Below are positions 53,772 to 61,370 of a stretch of 64,000 nucleotides of DNA, piece after piece. A program made the translations under genes and the position numbers. Position 1 is the first letter of the stretch, and the number at the start of each line of letters is the position of its first letter. The DNA lies in NCBI RefSeq assembly GCF_000686045.1, contig NZ_JMLV01000004.1, positions 1 to 64,000 of the forward strand, written 5' to 3'. Under the pieces are notes generated by a model. That model did not search any database and was not told where the DNA came from. It saw only the letters and a list, made by a program, of their open reading frames with translations. Origin of the DNA: Fodinicurvata fenggangensis DSM 21160 (GTDB taxonomy: Bacteria; Pseudomonadota; Alphaproteobacteria; Kiloniellales; DSM-21159).

Positions 53772-54563
53772 TCAATTCGCATAGCCGGGACAGTGTGTGT
53801 CGGCAAGTCTGAGCAAGGCGGCCCATTCACTGTCCTCGACACTCCCCTCGACCTCCAGCTTGTCATAGAAACGCTCATACTGGCGTGCCGTTTTCTCGCG
53901 TATCTCCGGCGGTGGCAGCACCAGTTCCGCACCACTGGCCTGTGCTGCCAGCTGGGCGCGGCAGGAGCGCTCCAGATTGTACATGAGCTTGAAGGCTTCG
54001 CTGACACTGCGTCCGCAGGTCAGCATGCCGTGGTTGCGCAGGACCATGACGTACTTCTCGCCAAGATCGGCCACAAGGCGCTGGCGTTCGTCGTGATCCA
54101 GGGCAATGCCCTCGTAGTCGTGATAGGCTAGGCGGTCATGGAACTGCAGGGCCCATTGATTGAGCGGCAGCAGTCCGTCGCTCTGGCAGGCCACGGCAAC
54201 GCCGGATGTGGTGTGGGTATGAAGCACACAGACGATATCGGGGCGGGCCGCATGGACGGCGGAATGAATGGTGAAGCCGGCGGGATTGATCCCAAGACCC
54301 AGGGGGTCGTCCACGACCTCGCCGTCCAGGTCGACGGTCACCAGGCTGGAGGCCGTGACCTCGTCGAAACGTTGGCCATAGGCATTGAGCAGGAAACGGT
54401 CGTGCCGTCCCGGCAGACGTGCCGAGATGTGTGTGTAGATGATATCGTCCATGCCGAAGTGGGCAAGCAGGCGATAGGCGGCCGCAAGGTCGCGGCGCAG
54501 ACGCCAGAGCGCCTCATCCGATTTGTCCCCTACCTGGCCGGCCTGTCCCGAGACAAGCTGCAT
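53772..54563 (-). CDS. Class II aldolase/adducin family protein
   Basis: The 263-residue protein has the class II aldolase fold with the zinc ligands HISARLP, VLHTHTTSGVAVACQ and the later HGMLTCGRSVSEAF. It may act as an aldolase, decarboxylase or epimerase of a phosphorylated sugar or an acid. It leads the minus-strand transport operon and is divergent from the GntR regulator. Its link to amide breakdown is unclear. Confidence 0.8.
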   Translation of the reverse strand: MQLVSGQAGQVGDKSDEALWRLRRDLAAAYRLLAHFGMDDIIYTHISARLPGRHDRFLLNAYGQRFDEVTASSLVTVDLDGEVVDDPLGLGINPAGFTIHSAVHAARPDIVCVLHTHTTSGVAVACQSDGLLPLNQWALQFHDRLAYHDYEGIALDHDERQRLVADLGEKYVMVLRNHGMLTCGRSVSEAFKLMYNLERSCRAQLAAQASGAELVLPPPEIREKTARQYERFYDKLEVEGSVEDSEWAALLRLADTHCPGYAN

Positions 54564-54688
54564 GACTGCTCTCCCTCGTGTGTCTGCGAAAGGCCGCGTT
54601 GTTCGCGGTCCTTGTTCCCGTACAGCTCACATCTTCAGTTCATTGCGGCAGACGGTAGCATGGTCATTTTCGGGGTCAAAGGAAAACC

Positions 54689-54696
54689 TGTCGACA
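54689..54696. promoter_or_regulatory. Candidate GntR-type element in the divergent promoter
   Basis: TGTCGACA is a short palindrome inside CCTGTCGACAATCGACAATAC. The directly repeated CGACAAT units sit between the divergent aldolase and GntR genes, 48 bases upstream of the GntR start. It could be an operator of the adjacent regulator. It is short and untested. Confidence 0.35.
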
Positions 54697-54743
54697 ATCG
54701 ACAATACGTGGCCCTAGAGTTGAACGCGCAAGGAGGGAACAGC

Positions 54744-55439
54744 ATGGTACTTCCCCGGCACGGACAGGGCCAGACTTTCCGGGAGATCGCGCGCAGCGAC
54801 CTTGTGGGTCAGGTGGCCGGCCAGCTCTATTCTGCGATCACGGAAGGGCGCCTGAAGCCCGGGGCCCGGGTGGTCGAGGCAGCTATCGCCCGTGAGATGG
54901 GGGTCAGCCGTGCGCCGGTGCGTGAAGCGGCCCGTTTGCTGGAACAGCGCGGCCTGCTGGTCGCAAGCCCCGGCAAGGGCTTTACGGTTCGCTGTCCGAC
55001 CGTCGGCGAACTGGATGACATCTACGGCCTGCGCATCAACCTGGAAACCTATGCGGCCGGCCTGGTGATCGAGCGGGCCAGCGATGCGGAGCTGGATCAG
55101 CTGGCGGTCCAACTGGAGCGCCTCCGGACCACAGCTGCTGAAGGCGACGTGGCCCGAACGGTTGAGGAGGACCTGCAGTTCCATCTGATGATCTGCGAAC
55201 TCTCGGGCAATCGCCGCCTGTTGCGCGTCTTCACCGACCTGGCGGACGAGATCCGTCTGATTATCGCGCTCATCGAGCAGATATTCGACGATCCACAGCG
55301 ACTTGCCGATGCACACATACCCTTGCTGGAAGCACTGGTTGCCAGGGACAAGGCACGCATCGCCCGTGAAATGGACTGGCATATCGGGGTGGCCTGGAAC
55401 CAACTGCGGGCACACTATGACGATGAGGAGCAGGCCTGA
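54744..55439 (+). CDS. GntR (FCD) transcriptional regulator
   Basis: The 231-residue protein has a winged helix (QLYSAITEGRLKPGARVVEAAIAREMGVSRAPVREAARLLEQRGLL) and an FCD domain (IYGLRINLETYAAGLVIERAS, DLQFHLMICELSGNRRLLRVFTDLADEI, DKARIAREMDWHIGVAWNQL). It likely represses or activates the divergent operon 54563 to 45914. ATG 54744 follows AAGGAGGGA. The frame upstream to 54138 runs antisense over the aldolase gene and is not used. Confidence 0.88.
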   Translation: MVLPRHGQGQTFREIARSDLVGQVAGQLYSAITEGRLKPGARVVEAAIAREMGVSRAPVREAARLLEQRGLLVASPGKGFTVRCPTVGELDDIYGLRINLETYAAGLVIERASDAELDQLAVQLERLRTTAAEGDVARTVEEDLQFHLMICELSGNRRLLRVFTDLADEIRLIIALIEQIFDDPQRLADAHIPLLEALVARDKARIAREMDWHIGVAWNQLRAHYDDEEQA

Positions 55440-55616
55440 CCCCTGACAGGGGGTGGCGCCCACCCAAATTGCCCCGCGGGACGAACAACCTGCTGACTAG
55501 GGGGTTGATGTTAACTAACTGCGAATTAAATATTTTCCTGCAAGGCACCGATAGGTGAGCGAGCGCTCATAAGAGGAAGCCTGCTTCATTGAAACTGCAT
55601 TGAAGGAGGTAGGAAA

Positions 55617-56105
55617 ATGAGTGTACGTGATCTGATTCCCTGGAACCGGACAGCGGACAGGCCGCTGCCAGCTGAACGCGGTGGCGACCCTTTCCTGGGT
55701 CTGCAGCGCGAGATCAACCGGCTGTTCGACGATACCTTCAATGGCTTTGCCGCGCCCGGCCTCTTTCGCGGAGGTGAGAGCTGGCCGCGTGTCGAGTTAA
55801 AGGAAACGGAAAAGGAGTTGCAGGTCTCCGCCGAACTCCCCGGCCTCGAGGAAAAGGACGTGGAGCTATCGCTGGAGCGCGACAGCCTCGTGATTCGTGG
55901 CGAAAAGCAGCACGAGGAGCAGGATGAAGAACGCCGCTTCAGCGAGTTCCATTACGGCCGTTTCGAACGCCACATTCCGCTCGACTGGGAGGTTGATCCG
56001 GAGAAAGTGAAGGCGAAGTTCAGGAACGGCATTCTGGAGGTCAGGGTTCCGAAGTCCGAGACGGCGCAGACCAAGAGCCGTCGCATCCCGATCGGCAAGG
56101 CTTGA
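55617..56105 (+). CDS. Hsp20/alpha-crystallin small heat-shock protein
   Basis: The 162-residue protein has a leader (VRDLIPWNRTADRPLPAE) and an alpha-crystallin domain (WPRVELKETEKELQVSAELPGLEEKDVELSLERDSLVIRGEK, then HYGRFERHIPLDWEVDPEKVKAKFRNGILEVRVPK), with a short C-terminal tail ending RIPIGK (IxI motif). It prevents protein aggregation under stress. A strong AAGGAGG ribosome site precedes the ATG. A possible -35/-10 pair (TTGATG 55505, about AAATAT 55528) is upstream. No heat-shock sigma box was recognised. Confidence 0.92.
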   Translation: MSVRDLIPWNRTADRPLPAERGGDPFLGLQREINRLFDDTFNGFAAPGLFRGGESWPRVELKETEKELQVSAELPGLEEKDVELSLERDSLVIRGEKQHEEQDEERRFSEFHYGRFERHIPLDWEVDPEKVKAKFRNGILEVRVPKSETAQTKSRRIPIGKA

Positions 56106-56132
56106 GACCTGTGGCTTCCCCAGCCGGTTATG

Positions 56133-56160
56133 GCCCCGCAGGGCGGCGTCCTTGCGGGGC
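56133..56160 (+). terminator. Hairpin after hsp20
   Basis: GCCCCGCA at 56133-56140 and TGCGGGGC at 56153-56160 pair with a loop in between, 27 bases past the hsp20 stop. The stem is strong, but no T-run follows, so this is only a likely 3' end. Confidence 0.55.
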
Positions 56161-56348
56161 AGTTCATTCCAGGGTGGTATAAAGTCGCAGTCTTTGCGCG
56201 TGTGCCGCTGATTCCTGGAAATGGGGATTGTGAAGCTGTATAGAGACAATATGAAAATAAACCCGCCTGGAAAGACCTTGGTTCTTGCCAGCTGTCCCTT
56301 TAGCAAACCCGTTGAATATTCTATCAGGTATTCCTTCCGGAGTCTTCA

Positions 56349-56807
56349 ATGCGCCTGACTATGCACACGGATTATGCCTTGCGGCTATTGATACTGCTTG
56401 CGAGCAAGCAGGGCGAACCGGCCACCATCCAGGAGGCATCCGAACGCTATGATATTTCCAGGAACCACATGATGAAGGTGGCGCATCGCTTGGGACAGGC
56501 CGGTTTCATCCAGACCCTGCGTGGGCGCCGAGGCGGCCTGCTGCTTGCCCATGCGCCTGAGGATATCAACCTGGGCTCCGTGGTGCGCTTTACGGAGGAA
56601 GATCTGAACCTGGTCGAATGTTTCGATCCGGACAACACGTCCTGTGCAATCCTGCCGGCCTGTCGCCTGCGCAGCGTCTTGCAGCAGGCCTTGGCGGCAT
56701 TCCTGGCCGAATTGGACCGCTACAGCCTGGCTGACATCACGGCCCAACCGACTCGATTGAAAGAGCTTCTGGGTCTGGCAGAAGTTACGTCCGGTTCGGC
56801 GGCCTGA
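56349..56807 (+). CDS. Rrf2 family regulator, NsrR-like (first of two)
   Basis: The 152-residue protein has an N-terminal winged helix (HTDYALRLLILLAS.., EASERYDISRNHMMKVAHRLGQAGFIQTLRGRRGGL) and three cysteines (CFDPDNTSCAILPAC) in the pattern that holds the [Fe-S] cluster in NsrR. Gene order (no NO-response neighbours directly downstream) is looser than for the paralogue at 60885. The 188-base gap upstream has no recognised operator. The regulon is unknown. Confidence 0.82.
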   Translation: MRLTMHTDYALRLLILLASKQGEPATIQEASERYDISRNHMMKVAHRLGQAGFIQTLRGRRGGLLLAHAPEDINLGSVVRFTEEDLNLVECFDPDNTSCAILPACRLRSVLQQALAAFLAELDRYSLADITAQPTRLKELLGLAEVTSGSAA

Positions 56808-56842
56808 AAGTTGCCTGCTGCCGTTGTGCGGAGTGCCGGGGC

Positions 56843-57403
56843 TCAGGCCGCGCTTTCCGTCAAGTCGTGAAGGTGAACGTCCCGGCCGGAGTGTTTTTCC
56901 AGGATCCGGATGGCACGCGCTTCGTCGTCACTGTCCCAAGTGCGGACCCATAGCAGCAGGCCGCCATGATCCAACTGAGTCTGCAGATGGTCAGCATGGT
57001 GCCGGCCGATGCGGCGTGCCAGGATTGAGCCGAGAAGGCCGCCCGTTCCGCCGGCCAATGCAGCGGCCGAGATGGCTGCGGCCAGGGTGCCACCCGAGGC
57101 GACCACGGCGCCGGCGGCGGCGACCGCACCCACATAGAGCAAGGTTCCCACAACACCGCCCTCGGCCTCGCCAATGGACTCGGTGGGCACATAGAAGGTG
57201 CGTGGAACGGCCGGATTGTCCTCAAGTTCACTGACCTTGCGATATCTGTGGCCAAGTTCGCGCTCCACCGTTTTCTCGGCAGCCAGCAGGGAAAGATCGG
57301 CTCGGTCGAAGCCGGATGAAAGGAGCTCGTCTATGGCGTCCTGCAAGGCGGCCTCCGCTGTGAAGACACCTACCGCTTCGCGAATTGTTGTTGTCTGTTG
57401 CAT
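56843..57403 (-). CDS. General stress-type protein with a Gly-zipper stretch
   Basis: The 186-residue protein begins TTTIREAVGVFTAEAALQDAIDELLSSGFDRADLSLLA, which resembles the ligand-less N-terminal domain of general stress proteins, followed by a Gly/Ala-rich double membrane stretch (GTLLYVGAVAAAGAVVASGGTLAAAISAAALAGGTGGLLGSI, about 92-138), and a C-terminal HDHLQ-type acidic part. The start 57403 has GGAG upstream. It is convergent with the NsrR-like gene. The role is unknown; it may sit in the inner membrane. Confidence 0.6.
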   Translation of the reverse strand: MQQTTTIREAVGVFTAEAALQDAIDELLSSGFDRADLSLLAAEKTVERELGHRYRKVSELEDNPAVPRTFYVPTESIGEAEGGVVGTLLYVGAVAAAGAVVASGGTLAAAISAAALAGGTGGLLGSILARRIGRHHADHLQTQLDHGGLLLWVRTWDSDDEARAIRILEKHSGRDVHLHDLTESAA

Positions 57404-57599
57404 GATCTGAGCTCCGCTGTTCCCGGACCTTTCAGTGGGCACCCGGGTCCCGTGCCTGTCCTTAACCTGGATCAAGTGGCAGGCGGGAAATGCATACTGC
57501 GTGTCTTGAAGCTTCTGACTTTGAAACCACCTGTCTGCGGTGAGGGAGCGTTCCAGACGCCCGGAAGTTTTTCCCTTCAGGCCGAAAGGAGGAGACGAC

Positions 57600-57836
57600 A
57601 TGGCGACCCCCTTGACCCGTGAGGCCGTGCACAGCGTTCTGGGCCCCGTCGGCAACACGCTGAGTGCCGAATTGGTGGCAACTGGCGCCAGTGCCGAGGA
57701 ACTGCAGGAAGCCCATGCCTGGCTGAACAGCGACGAGGCGCTGATCAACGAGGGGCGTTCTTTCCCCACGGGCCGTGTCGCCGAACTTCTGGAAATACTC
57801 AAGGGTTATGAAGAGAGCGAGGAGCTGGAGCCGTAA
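57600..57836 (+). CDS. Conserved hypothetical protein, 78 residues
   Basis: A small acidic soluble protein (REAVHSVLGPVGNTLSAELVATGASAEELQEAHAWLNSDEALI..LLEILKGYEESEE) with predicted helices. The AAAGGAGGAGACGAC ribosome site before ATG 57600 is excellent, which supports it being real. It resembles small proteins seen in other alphaproteobacteria near stress genes. No function can be given. It ends 35 bases from the GGDEF gene on the other strand. Confidence 0.65.
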   Translation: MATPLTREAVHSVLGPVGNTLSAELVATGASAEELQEAHAWLNSDEALINEGRSFPTGRVAELLEILKGYEESEELEP

Positions 57837-57871
57837 TATGGGCAGGATCAGGCCCAACGGGCTGTCTGAGG

Positions 57872-58993
57872 CTAGTCCTGGCTAAGTGAAGGTTCATCCT
57901 CCAGGTCAACGCGATTCCGGCCGGCCGCCTTGGCCCGGTAGAGCAGCCTGTCCGCCCGGTTTAGGGCCTGGTCGATCGCCTCGTTCTGCTGGATTGAGAC
58001 CCCGCCGATGCTCAGGGTCACGCTGAAGGAAGAGTCGTTGTAGACGACCGCTTCCGTTTCGGTGGCCTGGCGAAGGCGTTCGGCCACTTCTTGTCCTTCC
58101 TGCATGCCGGTTGCCGGAAGCAGGACGGCAAACTCCTCGCCGCCTATACGGCCGAGAATGTCACTTTCCCGAAGGAGCGCGGTCCAGGAGCGGGCAAGAT
58201 GCTTCAACACTTCATCCCCGGCGGCGTGCCCGAAAGTGTCGTTTATGTGCTTGAAGTGGTCGATGTCCAGGATCAGGAGAATTCCCGGGGGCGTGCCCTC
58301 GCGCCCGGCCCTGTAGATTTCCCGTTTGGCCAGCTCGAAGAAGTGACGTCGATTCCATAACTCGGTGAGAGCGTCCACACGGGCCAGGCGTTCGGTTTCC
58401 TCATGCTGTTCCGCAAAGTCCATCTCCAGCTTGGCGACTTGCTTCAGGCGCTTGACCCTGGCGGCGCTGATGGTTGCATAGAGTATGACGCCAGCCAACA
58501 AGTATACGTTTATTATGAGTTTGAATTGAAGGGGAATGTCATGTGGCAGCAGGGCGATATTTGGGAACACCAGGACAGAAATCGCAGTGGCGAATATAAA
58601 CTTATATCCAGTGGTGAGCTGTATGGCAGCAATAAGTATTATGAAGATGCTTGACAATAGTCTGTCGGTATCACCTATAGATACATGTATAAGAGTAATG
58701 CCAATTAATGCAGATGTAACACATAAAAAACTTGTTATATTAAGTATATTATAATTGTAATATTTTTTTGATATAAAAATAGATAAAGAAAAAATTAGTG
58801 TTAGTGCTAAGTATATTGCAATAACATATAAATTGATGCGATCATATATATACGTAATAAGATTTAAAAATATTAAATAAAGAAGTATTGCAGATGAAGA
58901 TATTACATATAGATAGTGCCTTAAGGAAATAGATTGTATCTCCTTGTACCGTATTTCTGAAACTTCTTCTGACTTATGGTCCGGTTTCCCCAT
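57872..58993 (-). CDS. Membrane-bound diguanylate cyclase
   Basis: The 373-residue protein has an N-terminal hydrophobic half with about six helices (residues 28-175) and a GGDEF domain (about 205-365). The active-site GGEEF is at 284-288. An RxxD inhibitory site (RESD, 275-278) lies exactly five residues before it, so product feedback is likely. It should make cyclic di-GMP. The membrane half is AT-rich (58480-58990, many ATA/TTA codons) while the GGDEF half is GC-rich. This contrast suggests either a fused origin or codon drift. No DNA target is visible nearby. Confidence 0.9.
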   Translation of the reverse strand: MGKPDHKSEEVSEIRYKEIQSISLRHYLYVISSSAILLYLIFLNLITYIYDRINLYVIAIYLALTLIFSLSIFISKKYYNYNILNITSFLCVTSALIGITLIHVSIGDTDRLLSSIFIILIAAIQLTTGYKFIFATAISVLVFPNIALLPHDIPLQFKLIINVYLLAGVILYATISAARVKRLKQVAKLEMDFAEQHEETERLARVDALTELWNRRHFFELAKREIYRAGREGTPPGILLILDIDHFKHINDTFGHAAGDEVLKHLARSWTALLRESDILGRIGGEEFAVLLPATGMQEGQEVAERLRQATETEAVVYNDSSFSVTLSIGGVSIQQNEAIDQALNRADRLLYRAKAAGRNRVDLEDEPSLSQD

Positions 58994-59098
58994 GATGGCA
59001 TGGTATTATATTTTGAAAGCTGGCAGAAGTGCCAATTTCAGACAAAATTGAGGCGGCCAAGAGTCTGTGCCCCTCTTTGTAAGGGTAAGCCCTGAAAT

Positions 59099-59551
59099 TT
59101 ACCTGCGGGGCAGGGACGAAAACCGCAGCGCGCTCATAATGAACATGCCCAGAAGGGTCAGGAACTTCACCATTTCCAGCAGCGCATAGAACATGTGGTG
59201 GCGGGAAGCAGGCGGCATCTCGCCTGTGATGATCACGCGGATGCGTTCATTCAACTCCGGCAGCAGCCAGAAGGTCTGGAGTGCCAGCAGGAAGGCGAGC
59301 AGGCCCAGCAGCAGGCTCCAGCCGCGCGGAAAGCCCGAAATCAGGGCTGCAAGGATGGACAAGAGGACCAGGACCCATTCCACGCAATTGAACAGGGCGA
59401 ATGTCACCCGTCCGACGTCCAGGGCCACCGGAAGCTCCAGAGAGGGCGCCTGGAACTTCACAGGCGTTGCCAGGAAGGACACGCCGACCAGCAGGCCAAG
59501 CCAGAAGACCGGCAGGGCCAGCCGGAGAAGCAGGCTCATAGAAGACGACAT
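59099..59551 (-). CDS. Small membrane protein of the NO-response operon (unknown)
   Basis: The 150-residue protein has four hydrophobic segments (LALPVFWLGLLVGVSFLATPV, FNCVEWVLVLLSILAALISG, GWSLLLGLLAFLLALQTFWLL, FYALLEMVKFLTLLGMFIMSAL). It resembles TMEM205/DUF4149-like proteins in layout. It is the last gene of the run globin, ferredoxin, 59557-59961, this gene. Position suggests a role in NO or nitrite handling, but no catalytic residues are recognised. ATG 59551 avoids overlap with the previous gene. Confidence 0.6.
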   Translation of the reverse strand: MSSSMSLLLRLALPVFWLGLLVGVSFLATPVKFQAPSLELPVALDVGRVTFALFNCVEWVLVLLSILAALISGFPRGWSLLLGLLAFLLALQTFWLLPELNERIRVIITGEMPPASRHHMFYALLEMVKFLTLLGMFIMSALRFSSLPRR

Positions 59552-59556
59552 GTCTG

Positions 59557-59961
59557 CTAGCCCCCACGCACCCATGCCAGGACAATGGCCATGCCGGTTC
59601 CGGCCAGGGCCAGGGAGACGGGAATGATGGCCACCTGCACCAGGGCGCCGCGGCCGCTGACTGCCCCGGTGAAGGTGTCCATACGGCCCTTCAGGTAAGC
59701 CAGGAAACTCTTGTGGACAGGCTCACGATCTCGCTGCAGGCCCAGCAGGATGGCGGACAGCCCGAAGTACATGCCGAAAAAGGCTGTAGAGATGGTCACC
59801 ATCCAGGCGCTTTGCAGGTCACCGGCGAAGGCCGACCAGAAGGCGGCCACCAACCACAGCCAGGCGAGGAGGACCACCCAGAAGAAACCCGGGTGAAGTT
59901 CGCGTGGTGCTTGCTGCCTGTTTAAGGTGGGCTGGTTACTGTCAGGGAGGTTATCGTTCAT
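59557..59961 (-). CDS. Small membrane protein of the NO-response operon (unknown)
   Basis: The 134-residue protein has a polar N-terminus and at least three hydrophobic segments (HPGFFWVVLLAWLWLVAAFWSAF, TISTAFFGMYFGLSAILLGL, LVQVAIIPVSLALAGTGMAIVLAW). ATG 59961 follows AAGAGGAGC. It starts 22 bases after the ferredoxin stop and is followed five bases later by the next gene. No known function. A place in the operon controlled by NsrR suggests a membrane step in nitrogen-oxide stress. Confidence 0.6.
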   Translation of the reverse strand: MNDNLPDSNQPTLNRQQAPRELHPGFFWVVLLAWLWLVAAFWSAFAGDLQSAWMVTISTAFFGMYFGLSAILLGLQRDREPVHKSFLAYLKGRMDTFTGAVSGRGALVQVAIIPVSLALAGTGMAIVLAWVRGG

Positions 59962-59983
59962 GGGAAACGCTCCTCTTTCGGGA

Positions 59984-60322
59984 TCAATCTCCTTCTCCGG
60001 GTTCAGGACTGAAGTGTTCCGGGTATTTGTCGGGCACACCGTCCCATTCCGCGGCATCGGATGGCGGTTCCTTCTTCATGAAGGTATTGGGCCACTTCTC
60101 GGCGTATTCCGCGTTGAACTTGACCCAGCCTTCCATTCCGGGATCGCTGTCGGGGTGGATGGCCTCGGGCGGGCATTCGGGTTCGCAGACCCCGCAATCG
60201 ATGCACTGGTCCGGGGCAATGACCAGCATGTTCTCCCCCTCGTAGAAGCAATCCACGGGGCACACCTCGACACAGTCCATGTACTTGCAGCGGATGCAGG
60301 CGTCGGTCACCACATAGGTCAT
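59984..60322 (-). CDS. fdxA: 7Fe ferredoxin (FdxA-like)
   Basis: The 112-residue protein has two iron-sulfur cysteine sets: [18 protein letters not shown] and [16 protein letters not shown], typical of the [3Fe-4S][4Fe-4S] ferredoxin group. The C-terminal tail ([36 protein letters not shown]) is FdxA-like. The start overlaps the globin stop (ATGA at 60319-60322), so it probably serves as electron donor in the same operon. The whole operon is preceded by an NsrR-like site at 60794-60816. Confidence 0.92.
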   Translation of the reverse strand: MTYVVTDACIRCKYMDCVEVCPVDCFYEGENMLVIAPDQCIDCGVCEPECPPEAIHPDSDPGMEGWVKFNAEYAEKWPNTFMKKEPPSDAAEWDGVPDKYPEHFSPEPGEGD

Positions 60323-60777
60323 GATCTGGCCTCCTGCGCGGTCGCCGCGCGCAACCAGTAGGGTGCCGTCAGGCCGGCCTTCTGGAAAACGGCATGTTTC
60401 CGCTGCTCCGCAATCCGTTCGGCCCGCGCTACGAAGGCATAAGCCGATTGCCGGTCGCAAATACTGAAGGCGCTTTGCCGGAAGAGGTCCAGCCAACGAT
60501 CGAAGTGTGCCGGCCGGAGTTCCTGCAAGCTTCTGTGAGTGGGGGCCGGATCATCCAGTTCACGCTCTGTTCCCAGCATTTCCGCGGACCAGAAACGGCG
60601 CATCCGGGCCATGTGAGAGTCCCAGTCCTGGCCGATGGCTTCGAGAAAGACGGGCGCCAGGACCGGGTCTTTCCGGATCCGGGCATGGAAGTCACGGACC
60701 AACCGATCGATCACGACAGAAGTGATCGGCGGATTGACCGGGGGAAAGCCTGCGCTTTCCTCTGCATGGGTCTGCAT
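60319..60777 (-). CDS. Group III truncated hemoglobin
   Basis: The 152-residue globin has [15 protein letters not shown] near residue 30, the pair-distal segment [13 protein letters not shown], and the proximal His in [15 protein letters not shown]. Group III globins detoxify nitric oxide or bind oxygen tightly. It is the first gene of the unit globin-fdxA-two membrane proteins. Its promoter region, shared with nsrR, contains an NsrR box 17 bases upstream of the start. This supports a nitrosative stress role. Confidence 0.85.
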   Translation of the reverse strand: MQTHAEESAGFPPVNPPITSVVIDRLVRDFHARIRKDPVLAPVFLEAIGQDWDSHMARMRRFWSAEMLGTERELDDPAPTHRSLQELRPAHFDRWLDLFRQSAFSICDRQSAYAFVARAERIAEQRKHAVFQKAGLTAPYWLRAATAQEARS

Positions 60778-60793
60778 GGTGCGTCTCCCATAA

Positions 60794-60816
60794 AAAATGT
60801 ATTACCAATGCATCTT
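60794..60816. promoter_or_regulatory. NsrR-like operator in the globin/nsrR intergenic region
   Basis: The 23-base element reads AAAATGTATT, centre ACC, AATGCATCTT. It fits the 11-1-11 NsrR palindrome (AAGATGCATTT N AAATGCATCTT), with full agreement in the right half. It ends 17 bases from the globin start and 69 bases from nsrR, so both could be repressed. Confidence 0.75.
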
Positions 60817-60846
60817 AATATCGAGGCTATTGCGACAGCCCGGGAA

Positions 60847-60869
60847 AAGCAATAGTGTAAATACATCTT
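60847..60869. promoter_or_regulatory. Second, partial NsrR-like element next to nsrR
   Basis: The right half AAATACATCTT agrees with the NsrR consensus; the left half does not. It lies just before the ribosome site GAGGA of nsrR (ATG 60885), so it may aid autoregulation. It is weaker than the site at 60794. Confidence 0.4.
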
Positions 60870-60884
60870 TTATGAGGACGGCCC

Positions 60885-61370
60885 ATGCAACTCTCTCTCT
60901 ATAGCGACTATGCCCTGCGCCTTCTGATGCGGCTGGCCGTTGAGCCGGAAAGGCTGGTGACCATTCAGGAGGTCTCCAATTCCTATGGAATTTCGCGCAA
61001 TCACTTGATGAAGATTGCCTATGCCCTGGGCCAGCATGGCTTCATCACAACGCTGCGCGGGCGCAGGGGCGGCCTGAAGCTGGCGCATCCCCCCGAGGAG
61101 ATCGGTCTGGGGGACGTGGTTCGCGCGACCGAGGACAGCCTGTCTCTGGTCGAGTGCTTCAACGCAGAGACCAACAGCTGTGTCCTGGCGCCCTGCTGTC
61201 ATTTGAAAGGTATCCTTGGCGAAGCACTGGAGGCTTTCCTGGCCGTGCTGGATCGCTACAGCCTTGCCGATCTGGTGCGACAGCCGGACCTGCTGCGTGC
61301 CTGCATGATTCCCCCCTTGGCTCTCAAAGAGGAGGCCCTTCATGGCCAACACGACCCACGCCAGCTCTGA
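60885..61370 (+). CDS. nsrR: NsrR-like nitric-oxide-sensing repressor
   Basis: The 161-residue Rrf2 protein has SDYALRLLMRLAVEPERLVTIQEVSNSYGISRNHLMKIAYALGQHGFITTLRGRRGGL (winged helix) and three cysteines (CFNAETNSCVLAPCCHLKG) for an NO-sensitive iron-sulfur cluster. It is divergent from globin-fdxA and overlaps the nnrS start by 29 bases, so nnrS is probably cotranscribed. A 23-base NsrR box is between it and the globin gene. The C-terminal 20 residues extend beyond the usual family end. Confidence 0.88.
   Translation: MQLSLYSDYALRLLMRLAVEPERLVTIQEVSNSYGISRNHLMKIAYALGQHGFITTLRGRRGGLKLAHPPEEIGLGDVVRATEDSLSLVECFNAETNSCVLAPCCHLKGILGEALEAFLAVLDRYSLADLVRQPDLLRACMIPPLALKEEALHGQHDPRQL

Noticed and set aside
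60319-60496. Extended ferredoxin N-terminus to 60496
   Set aside because: The added part overlaps the globin gene in another frame; the FdxA family starts at MTYVV with the ATGA overlap.
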